This document shows positions 1 through 5,350 of a stretch of 5,350 nucleotides of DNA, piece by piece; position 1 is the first letter of the stretch, and each line of letters begins with the position of its first letter. Location: assembly GCA_031283825.1 (NCBI GenBank), contig JAITAZ010000307.1, positions 1 to 5,350 on the forward strand, given 5' to 3'. Below the pieces are notes generated by a model, which was not told where the DNA came from, ran no database searches, and worked only from the letters and a program-made list of their open reading frames with translations. The stretch is from Planctomycetaceae bacterium. Lineage in GTDB: Bacteria > Planctomycetota > Planctomycetia > Pirellulales > Thermoguttaceae. The translations under genes and the position numbers were made by a program.

Positions 1-55
1 GTGGTTTAAAATAATTTTTAGAGATTCCCAATAATTAAAATCATTTCAGATTTAC

Positions 56-73
56 CGTCGGCTAACGCCGACG
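56..73. repeat. Palindrome, 7-bp stem with TAAC loop
   Basis: CGTCGGC (56-62) pairs exactly with GCCGACG (67-73) across a 4-base loop. It is GC-rich within AT-rich DNA and directly abuts a second hairpin. Neither strand has a T-run after it, so it is not a standard intrinsic terminator. It could still mark the 3' end of the SNF2 transcript or be one part of a REP-like element. Confidence 0.65.
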
Positions 74-95
74 CGACCTTTCGGCGAAAGGTCGC
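73..95. repeat. Perfect palindrome, 10-bp stem with 3-base loop
   Basis: GCGACCTTTC (73-82) and GAAAGGTCGC (86-95) are exact inverse complements around GGC. Its last bases (91-95) are also the first bases of the tandem repeat that follows, so hairpin and tandem array share sequence. No T-run follows on either strand. It lies about 150 bases beyond the SNF2 stop codon and is best described as a REP-like intergenic palindrome. Confidence 0.7.
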
Positions 96-150
96 CTACC
101 TGAGTCGGCAGTCGCCTACCAGAGTCGGCGGTCGCCTACCAGATCTGGGG
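91..150. repeat. 20-bp tandem repeat, about 2.7 copies
   Basis: Copies begin at 91, 111 and 131, each starting GTCGCCTACC. The first two continue TGAGTCGGCA and AGAGTCGGCG; the third diverges after GTCGCCTACCAGA. The GTCGGC core also occurs in the neighbouring palindrome at 56-62, so the array seems built from the same material as the hairpins. I see no coding function. Confidence 0.75.
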
Positions 151-225
151 CAACAAGTGCGTAACATGAGTTCGTAATAATTTTTTTCCGTTGCCCTTTC
201 ATGGCGTAGGATTTTTCTTTTTTGC

Positions 226-248
226 GTGAACGGTAACCAATTATTAGA
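226..248. repeat. Dispersed intergenic motif, left copy, overlapping the SNF2 stop codon
   Basis: GTGAACGGTAACCAAT followed by TATTAGA runs from the intergenic region across the SNF2 TAA stop (244-246). A very similar copy lies in the same orientation at 5159-5180 (GTGAACGTTACCAAT followed by AATTAAA), and a shorter inverted copy at 5063-5074. The two long copies bracket the gene as near-direct repeats about 4.9 kb apart. Confidence 0.5.
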
Positions 249-3200
249 GGTTTCCTAATATGCTTATTAACTCGTCGGAGGTTAATTTACTTACTTTTTC
301 TGTGCCGGATAATAACTTGTCGGCTAAATCTCGCTTTTCATGATGTAATCTCACTATCTTTTCCTCTATCGTTCCTTTGGTAATTAACCTGTACACCGTA
401 ACAGGTCTAATCTGACCTATCCTGTGCGCTCTGTTAGTCGCTTGATCCTCAACCGCAGGATTCCACCAAGGATCAGTATGAATCACATAATCCGCCATCG
501 TTAAATTCAATCCACTACCGCCAGCCTTGATACTTATCAAAAACGCATCAGACTTGCCCGCCTGAAACGCATCCACCCGCCTCGCCCGATCCCGCTCCAA
601 CGTCGAACCATCAAGATATTGATACGAAATCCCCACACCATCCAACTCCCGCCTCAATAAATCCAAATGCTTCACAAATTGACTAAAAACCAATACCTTG
701 TGCCGACTCGCCCGCAACTCCAACATTATCTCACGAAATACCTCCATCTTCGAACTCACAATCCCACAATCCGGCATCACTAACTTCGGATTACAACATA
801 TCTGACGCAACCGCGTCAACGCCGCCAATATCTGCAAACGTCCACGACCAGATTCCTTGTCCTTCACACTACTCAACTCGTCCAACGCCCTCTCACGCGC
901 CGCCTCATACAATATTAACTCCTCACTCGATAACTCAATCTCGCGTAAAATTTCCGTTCTAGGCGGCAACTCCTCCAACACCTGAGACTTCGTCCGACGC
1001 AAAATAAACGGATGAACCATTCGCTTCAACGCAGACCTCGCCGCCGACGAACCTTCACGCTGTATCGGTACCGCAAACCTCTTCTCAAATGACTTCTGTG
1101 AACCCAATAATCCGGGATTAAGAAAACGAAATAAACTCCAAAATTCAACAAGATTATTCTCTATCGGAGTCCCCGTCATCCCAACCCTAAAATCACTCTG
1201 CAACCTCGCCGCAGCCTTCGCACGATTCGAATCCGGATTCTTAATCGCTTGAGACTCGTCAAGTATTACCGTTGAAAATTTCACCTTTGAAAAAAGCTCT
1301 ATTTCTTGTTGCAACAAAGAATAACTCGTTATCAAGACATCACGGCAACCGCCTGAAAGAATCAACTCGTCCCGCTCGTTTCTCTCCAAATTCATACCGT
1401 TAATCGGCAAAATTCGCTTAATATTCAACGACGGCGCAAACCGCTCCGCCTCGCGTTCCCAATTAAAACACACCGACGTCGGAGCAACCACTAACGCCGC
1501 CCCAAGATCCGCCCGCGATAACAATAACGCTAAACCTTGAACCGTTTTCCCAAGTCCCATATCGTCCGCAAGACAACATCCAACCCCCCACTGCGCACAC
1601 CGCGAAAGCCACTCATAACCCTCCAACTGATAATCACGAAGATCACCCGCCAATCCCGCCGGAAATATCGGTTGAAAATCACGCGCCGCCTCAATCCGCT
1701 TTCTAATATTCAACCAAACCTCGTCATGTTTTAACGTCGGAATCGCGTCGAAAAATTCATCCATATTCGCCGCAACATACGGATGAATCAACGCCAACTT
1801 GCCCTTCGTATGAGATAAACGCTTCAACTCGCCAAGACGCTTGCGAAGATCACTCGTCAACGACAAATAATTCTTTTCGTCCAATTTTATAAATCGCTCG
1901 TCCGTATTGTCCGGCAACAACTCCAAAATCCGACGCAACTCGACAACTTGACCATCAACCGAAATCGCCCCCTCCGCCGACAACCAATTGTCCATCGTCG
2001 AAAAAGATAATCGCATATTTTTAAATGTCGCCGTTGACGTAACCTTAAACTTCTCGCCTTGAGTCCAATAAATTTCAAACTCGCTCGCCGATTCTAATTC
2101 GTTTTTTTTCTTTCCGTTTTTTTTGGTTTTCGTCTCATTTGCGGCGGAATTTTGTTGAATTTGTTGATTCAGTTGATTCTGTTCGACGTCTCTCAATTCC
2201 GACAGAAAATTCAGCGCGTCCAGCGGCGTCTCGAAAAGATATTGATCCTTCAACAACGAAACGGCAGATCGAAACGAATTAATTTTCGCAATGAATTTAT
2301 TTCGTCTTTCGGTTTCGCCCGCAAGATTTCGCACCGTTTGGACGTTTTCTTTGTCAATTTCTGCAATAATCCGCTCTGACCCTACTCCGGGTCGATGCGT
2401 CGGACCATCGCTTCCTAGCGGTTTGACAAAAAATTCAGACATCACGCCGTCTCCTCGCGGCGTAAGATAAATGTACAACTTTTGGTCTGGCGGCAATTCA
2501 GGAATATTCGCGAATTCGATACTTGCGTCTGTTTTGACTATAACCGATCCAGTCATTTTGCTCATCCAATCAGTCAATGCCAGCTCTGCGTTTTTTGGGA
2601 AAATTTGACCTTTTTCGCCTAAAATTTTACGCAGTTGAATTTCCTGTTTCGATAAATGAACGACCTTAAATCGATACGGCGTTTCGCTGACTACAAAAAA
2701 TTCGCGGTTGTTGTCGTCTTGTGGAATTGCAGAATAATAATTTTTACTTGCCGATTTAAGCGTTGGCGAAAAAGTAACTAACAATTTGCCGACTTTTTCT
2801 TCCATAGAGATTTCTCCGTGTCCTTGTAGAAGTTCGACTCTCATGTTTGGTTCTTTGTATGAGAAAAGCAGCGGATGCCCTACGAACTTATCGGCGACGT
2901 CAACCATTAGATAGTATTCGGGTCGGCTGTGAGCGTAAGTTTTCACTGAAATTGTCGAGCAAATTTCACGGTCTTGTTGAGTCAGATAATCGAGTTTGTT
3001 CTGATAACGGAATAATCGCGATAACACAATCGGTTTTCCGCTCGTCCACGATTGCGATTTTTTATCCCACAATTGTTCGTAAGGATAAAACGAAACAAGA
3101 TTGTCCGGTTCAGCGTCAACTCGCCATACTAATCTGGTTTTCTTTTCGGTTTCCCGCGCCGACGTTTTGCCGCCGTCTTTGACATTCGCCACACTTTGCA

Positions 3201-4653
3201 ACGATTCAAGCACCAATTCCCAATTGTTACGATACGAAAAAAGATTTCGCAAAGGTACGTAATTTTTTTTCGCGCGAAATTTCTTGAGCAGCGTTTGATT
3301 GATTATTGTCTGCAAATTCGATTCTTTGACTACGTCGAGAAATTCCGACGTTACCCAAGAAAAAACTTTTGTCTTATTTGAATTGCTAACATAAGAAAAT
3401 TTTATAACATTGTCGAGATTGAACCAGATTTTTTCATAATAACAGAGCAACGCCGCGATCCACTTGGGCGTTATTTCGTCGTAGCGTAATGAATCTAAAA
3501 AGTTGATATTTTCATGACATTGTCCGATAACGCGTTGTGAAATTGCGTCGATAATTTTCCAGACAGTTTGCCATTTACCGGAATATTGTCTCATGTATGT
3601 CGGTTCGTTTCGCGATTTAGACATGACTTCGGCGAACTTGGCAACAACAGGTTGATTGCCGGTTCGCAACTCGGTCAAAGCGTAAAAAATTCCAGAGAGA
3701 AAAGGAAACGTAGATTTGCCTGAAGTGGTTATTTTTTGATGGAATAATTTATTCGCCGTTCGATAATTTGCGCAAGCCGTTTCGTAGTTGCCGGCGAAAA
3801 ATGCGCGTTGTGCGGCTAGTAATGACGTAGCCAAATCGTCTTGGAGTCGGTCTAATTTTTCGTCTTCGATTCTTCCGGTGATAAAGGCGTAATCGAGCGT
3901 TAGAATGTTGATTTCAGAAACGTATATGGATTCGTCGTTGTCGGGCGAGTTGTTGTCGATTGCGGTTTGAATGAAAAAGTCCCAAAGCGGATCGTAGTTT
4001 TCGTCTAAAGTTTTTATTGCGTCGTTGAGGAAGCGGAGACTGATTTCTACGCGGGTGCATGTTTCGGCTTTTTCAAGAAATATTTTTGATTTTTCGTTTG
4101 TGCAAAAGTCAATTACTGTTTGTTTGAGATTAACGTCTCTGATATTATTTGACGTAATTGCGTCGAGCATTTTCAAGACGCTTACGGATTCGGGGTTTAT
4201 TAGCATGTGTCGAAATTCGCGTATGTAGTCGTATTCGGTTTTGATGTTTGACTGTAATAGCGTTCGGAATCCGTAATTATTGATAAAGCATCTTCCGATT
4301 TTGGCGAATAGTTTATTGGCGTAGTCGTTGTATTCGTTTTTTTCGACGAGTAGTCTGATTATTGATTCGCGTAAATTAGGGTTGCAAGCGATGAGCGGAT
4401 CGTTTACTTCGAGCCAGTCGTCTTTTCGTAGTGATATTATAAAATTGTGTAATCCGTGAAGTGGTTCGTCTAGTTTTGAGTTTAGAATAATCGAGCAAAG
4501 GACGCGAATGAATTCGCGTTTAGCCGGAGCGGTATAAATTGCGAGTAGTGCGATAAAATCGCGTTTTGTTTTTTCTAATGAGTAAAATCTTTTTTCAAGC
4601 GAATCAGAATTTTCTGATTCCGACGATTGGGTTATATCTTTTTTTGAAATCAT
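244..4653 (-). CDS. Long SNF2-family DNA-dependent ATPase/helicase-like protein
   Basis: Predicted dsDNA-translocating ATPase of the Swi2/Snf2 family, 1469 residues from the ATG at 4653; residue numbers below count from it. Residues 1 to about 480 are mostly alpha-helical with no SWIM zinc motif; a TPR-like helix pair lies near 278-300 (AGNYETACANYRTA). Residues about 505-820 carry signatures I recall from long bacterial SNF2 proteins: a W-x2-G turn at 536, FVGHP near 592 and GPTHRPGVG near 751. A Lys/Asn/Gln-rich linker (824-852) precedes an SNF2-associated-like segment (887-960). The motor is complete: LRDYQ (1005), Walker A DDMGLGKT (K1036), DESQ in motif II (1132-1135), TGTP (1160-1163), HPFILRRTK (1214), KAGGSGLNL (1376) and the NRAHRIGQ arginines (about 1408-1411). 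The frame continues to a TTG at 4746, but the ATG is preferred because the added 31 residues look non-conserved. Neither start has a Shine-Dalgarno sequence. Family assignment is firm. The role is unknown: relatives include RNA polymerase recycling (RapA) and phage-defence proteins (DrmD, DpdE, ZorD), but no partner gene is visible here. Confidence 0.95.
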   Translation of the reverse strand: MISKKDITQSSESENSDSLEKRFYSLEKTKRDFIALLAIYTAPAKREFIRVLCSIILNSKLDEPLHGLHNFIISLRKDDWLEVNDPLIACNPNLRESIIRLLVEKNEYNDYANKLFAKIGRCFINNYGFRTLLQSNIKTEYDYIREFRHMLINPESVSVLKMLDAITSNNIRDVNLKQTVIDFCTNEKSKIFLEKAETCTRVEISLRFLNDAIKTLDENYDPLWDFFIQTAIDNNSPDNDESIYVSEINILTLDYAFITGRIEDEKLDRLQDDLATSLLAAQRAFFAGNYETACANYRTANKLFHQKITTSGKSTFPFLSGIFYALTELRTGNQPVVAKFAEVMSKSRNEPTYMRQYSGKWQTVWKIIDAISQRVIGQCHENINFLDSLRYDEITPKWIAALLCYYEKIWFNLDNVIKFSYVSNSNKTKVFSWVTSEFLDVVKESNLQTIINQTLLKKFRAKKNYVPLRNLFSYRNNWELVLESLQSVANVKDGGKTSARETEKKTRLVWRVDAEPDNLVSFYPYEQLWDKKSQSWTSGKPIVLSRLFRYQNKLDYLTQQDREICSTISVKTYAHSRPEYYLMVDVADKFVGHPLLFSYKEPNMRVELLQGHGEISMEEKVGKLLVTFSPTLKSASKNYYSAIPQDDNNREFFVVSETPYRFKVVHLSKQEIQLRKILGEKGQIFPKNAELALTDWMSKMTGSVIVKTDASIEFANIPELPPDQKLYIYLTPRGDGVMSEFFVKPLGSDGPTHRPGVGSERIIAEIDKENVQTVRNLAGETERRNKFIAKINSFRSAVSLLKDQYLFETPLDALNFLSELRDVEQNQLNQQIQQNSAANETKTKKNGKKKNELESASEFEIYWTQGEKFKVTSTATFKNMRLSFSTMDNWLSAEGAISVDGQVVELRRILELLPDNTDERFIKLDEKNYLSLTSDLRKRLGELKRLSHTKGKLALIHPYVAANMDEFFDAIPTLKHDEVWLNIRKRIEAARDFQPIFPAGLAGDLRDYQLEGYEWLSRCAQWGVGCCLADDMGLGKTVQGLALLLSRADLGAALVVAPTSVCFNWEREAERFAPSLNIKRILPINGMNLERNERDELILSGGCRDVLITSYSLLQQEIELFSKVKFSTVILDESQAIKNPDSNRAKAAARLQSDFRVGMTGTPIENNLVEFWSLFRFLNPGLLGSQKSFEKRFAVPIQREGSSAARSALKRMVHPFILRRTKSQVLEELPPRTEILREIELSSEELILYEAARERALDELSSVKDKESGRGRLQILAALTRLRQICCNPKLVMPDCGIVSSKMEVFREIMLELRASRHKVLVFSQFVKHLDLLRRELDGVGISYQYLDGSTLERDRARRVDAFQAGKSDAFLISIKAGGSGLNLTMADYVIHTDPWWNPAVEDQATNRAHRIGQIRPVTVYRLITKGTIEEKIVRLHHEKRDLADKLLSGTEKVSKLTSDELISILGNL
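2098..2184 (-). other. Low-complexity Gln/Asn/Lys linker with two A8 runs inside the SNF2 gene
   Basis: This stretch encodes residues 824-852 of the SNF2 protein, rich in Gln and Asn and then Lys (ending TKTKKNGKKKNE). It separates the accessory N-terminal part from the SNF2-associated segment and motor. The coding strand has two runs of exactly eight A, at 2117-2124 and 2102-2109. Adding one A to the first run gives a stop within about 18 codons (TGA), and removing one gives a stop within about 10 (TAG). Either slip would therefore yield a protein lacking the motor. The composition and stops are seen directly; a function in slippage is inference. Confidence 0.6.
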
Positions 4654-4837
4654 AATTATAACGGATCGCGCTATGAATTTCGCGATAGAGCGTAAAAGGA
4701 GGTTTACCGACGAGCAAGTTGGCGGCGGCGATAACCAAAAATTCAAGAGCGAGCAGTTTACTTTTTTAAATGCAGTCGAATAATATAAAGTTTTACCAAA
4801 CCTGACTGCGTAGGTTTAGAAAACAATAGACAGTTAT

Positions 4838-4865
4838 ATAAATGTATAAAGTATAGTACATTTAT
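4838..4865. promoter_or_regulatory. Perfect 9-bp dyad overlapping the candidate promoter
   Basis: ATAAATGTA (4838-4846) and TACATTTAT (4857-4865) are exact inverse complements separated by 10 bases. The -10 box lies in the gap, one arm lies in the promoter spacer and the other covers the predicted transcription start. Further out, GACAG (4829-4833) and CTGTC (4871-4875) are also complementary, giving an interrupted palindrome of about 47 bases. The placement fits a dimeric repressor site. No T-run follows, so it does not look like a terminator. The protein that would bind it is unknown. Confidence 0.4.
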
Positions 4866-4877
4866 TACGCCTGTCCA
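4850..4877 (-). promoter_or_regulatory. Candidate sigma70-type promoter for the SNF2 gene
   Basis: Read on the minus strand, TGGACA (4877-4872, 5 of 6 to TTGACA) is followed after 16 bases by TATACT (4855-4850, 5 of 6 to TATAAT). A start near 4843 would leave a leader of about 190 bases before the ATG, or about 97 before the alternative TTG. It is the best-matching pair I found upstream of the gene. The surrounding DNA is AT-rich, so chance -10 matches are easy and this call rests on both boxes together. Confidence 0.45.
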
Positions 4878-4940
4878 TAACTAGCAAATGATAACAAAAA
4901 ACGGTTGAGGACTTACGATTTGAATTATCAGAAATTCCCC

Positions 4941-5034
4941 AACTATTCAGTCATGATTTTTGCAACGTTTTTAATGAAAAAAATAGACGGTTGTTTATCA
5001 ATTAAAAAACGCTAAAATTCGTTACTGAATAGTT
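4941..5034. repeat. Long imperfect inverted repeat (94 bp)
   Basis: AACTATTCAGT (4941-4951) is the exact inverse complement of ACTGAATAGTT (5024-5034). The homology continues inward with small gaps: the left arm (about 4955-4976, TTTTTGCAACGTTTTTAAT) resembles the complement of the right arm (about 4999-5020). The arms are roughly 35 bases each around an unpaired centre of about 22. The stretch contains no gene and no transposase. It could be a small non-autonomous element or a remnant; I see no clear target-site duplication at its edges. Confidence 0.6.
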
Positions 5035-5062
5035 ACAATATTTAAAAACCATATTATTTTTT

Positions 5063-5074
5063 GTAACCGTTCAC
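5063..5074. repeat. Dispersed motif, inverted copy
   Basis: GTAACCGTTCAC matches the inverse complement of the left copy at 226-237 at 11 of 12 positions. Together with the copy at 5159-5180 it brackets the CACGGAT repeat as an imperfect inverted pair. The same bases also fold as AACCG-TTCA-CGGTT (5065-5078) followed by T residues. That is a weak terminator-like hairpin on the plus strand, but no plus-strand gene ends here. Confidence 0.4.
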
Positions 5075-5108
5075 GGTTTTTAAACGCGGATAACAGGGGA
5101 ATTTTAAA

Positions 5109-5147
5109 CACGGATTTTCACGGATTAGACGGATTATCACGGATACC
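5109..5147. repeat. CACGGAT decamer repeat
   Basis: Units of about 10 bases start at 5109 (CACGGATTTT), 5119 (CACGGATTAG), 5129 (ACGGATTAT, one base short) and 5138 (CACGGATACC). A related CGCGGATAAC lies just upstream at 5086. From general knowledge, CACGGAT-type stretches are common intergenic repeats in many bacterial genomes and give spurious translated peptides of the NPCLK type. The minus-strand translation here shows exactly that. Confidence 0.7.
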
Positions 5148-5158
5148 AATGACGTTTT

Positions 5159-5180
5159 GTGAACGTTACCAATAATTAAA
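5159..5180. repeat. Dispersed motif, right copy
   Basis: GTGAACGTTACCAAT with the following AATTAAA aligns to 226-248 with few differences. Its end, CCAATAATTAAAA (5169-5181), recurs exactly at 28-40, which gives a fourth partial copy at the far left of the window. No gene is associated with it. Confidence 0.5.
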
Positions 5181-5223
5181 ACAACTAAGAAATTAAAGTA
5201 ATATATCAGTAGAAAATTTATGT

Positions 5224-5312
5224 TAGCCCCGCAGGGGCGCAATGTGCATAACCGGCGGTGTAGCGCAGCGTAACCGCCGGTAAACGCCCCACAAACCGAA
5301 AGTCCCGCAGGG
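5224..5312. repeat. GC-rich multi-palindrome intergenic element
   Basis: Three palindromes lie in a row: GCCCC-GCA-GGGGC (5226-5238), ACCGGCGGT/ACCGCCGGT (5251-5259 with 5273-5281, 13-base loop) and CCC-GCA-GGG (5304-5312). The GC-rich block contrasts sharply with the AT-rich DNA on both sides. An open frame crosses it on the minus strand, but the palindromes explain the sequence better than a protein does. It resembles dispersed repeats found between genes in several bacterial phyla. Confidence 0.6.
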
Positions 5313-5350
5313 TAGGGTGTGTAAAATGGTTTCAAATAATTATCAGGTTA

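Larger units (their letters stand above)
4654..5350. other. Intergenic region upstream of the SNF2 gene, no gene seen
   Basis: About 700 bases without a supported gene. Beyond the promoter, dyad and repeats listed separately, the DNA is AT-rich with no recognisable RNA gene. The minus-strand frame at 5054-5335 opens with TTG and is made almost wholly of palindrome and CACGGAT repeat sequence. A 36-codon plus-strand frame at 4673-4783 lies opposite the SNF2 leader and has no ribosome binding site before its ATG. Confidence 0.6.

Noticed and set aside
73..95. Intrinsic terminator for the SNF2 transcript
   Set aside because: The stem is strong, but no T-run follows it on the minus strand, and it lies about 150 bases past the stop codon.
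91..150. Possible CRISPR array
   Set aside because: The units are tandem 20-mers with no unique spacers, there are fewer than three full copies, and no cas gene is present.
2847..3182. Plus-strand frame of 111 codons and several shorter ones opposite the SNF2 gene
   Set aside because: They lie entirely antisense to an intact, family-conserved reading frame and their translations show no domain features.
244..4653. Assignment as a named defence protein (DrmD, DpdE, ZorD) or RapA
   Set aside because: The motor alone does not distinguish these groups, the N-terminal part does not match what I know of them, and no partner genes lie in the window.
4694..4702. Strong Shine-Dalgarno-like AAAAGGAGG on the plus strand
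   Set aside because: No ATG or GTG follows at suitable spacing, and the nearest TTG opens only a very short frame.
4673..4783. Plus-strand frame of 36 codons (MNFAIERKRRFTDEQ...) opposite the SNF2 leader
   Set aside because: No ribosome binding site precedes its ATG, no promoter is evident, it resembles no family I know, and it overlaps the probable leader of the SNF2 gene.
5054..5335. Minus-strand frame of 93 codons opening with TTG
   Set aside because: It is built from the GC-rich palindromes and the CACGGAT repeat, has no family-like motif, and matches the type of spurious peptide such repeats produce.

Overview
The window holds one complete protein gene on the minus strand, a long bacterial SNF2-family (Swi2/Snf2, superfamily 2) DNA-dependent ATPase of about 1469 residues. 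It is flanked by AT-rich intergenic DNA carrying several small repeat and palindrome elements. I see no second convincing gene, no tRNA or rRNA, no CRISPR array and no transposase. The source is bacterial: one long uninterrupted frame, bacterial-type SNF2 motifs, a sigma70-like promoter and palindromic intergenic repeats. The DNA is AT-rich with GC-rich palindromes. The gene starts lack a Shine-Dalgarno sequence, which fits lineages such as Bacteroidetes, Planctomycetes or related gut and environmental groups. I cannot assign a phylum from this window.

Layout. Bases 1-243, downstream of the gene, hold two adjacent perfect hairpins (56-73 and 73-95), a 20-bp tandem repeat (91-150) and a dispersed motif that overlaps the gene's stop codon. 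Bases 244-4653 are the SNF2 gene, read right to left. Its product has an alpha-helical, TPR-like N-terminal third, a middle region resembling the accessory part of long bacterial SNF2 proteins, a Lys/Asn/Gln-rich linker and an intact two-lobe SNF2 motor at the C-terminus. Bases 4654-4900 are its leader, with a candidate promoter (TGGACA-16-TATACT) overlapped by a perfect 9-bp dyad. Bases 4900-5350 hold no gene that I trust. They carry a long imperfect inverted repeat (4941-5034), a CACGGAT decamer repeat (5109-5147) bracketed by an inverted motif, and a GC-rich palindromic element (5224-5312).

The gene appears solitary here, so nothing in the window shows a pathway or a partner. No complete new multi-gene system is visible. 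The most unusual signals are inside the gene. Strand skew and codon choice change sign along the reading frame, with the main change close to the linker before the motor. That linker is encoded by two runs of eight A, where a single-base slip in either direction would stop translation before the motor.
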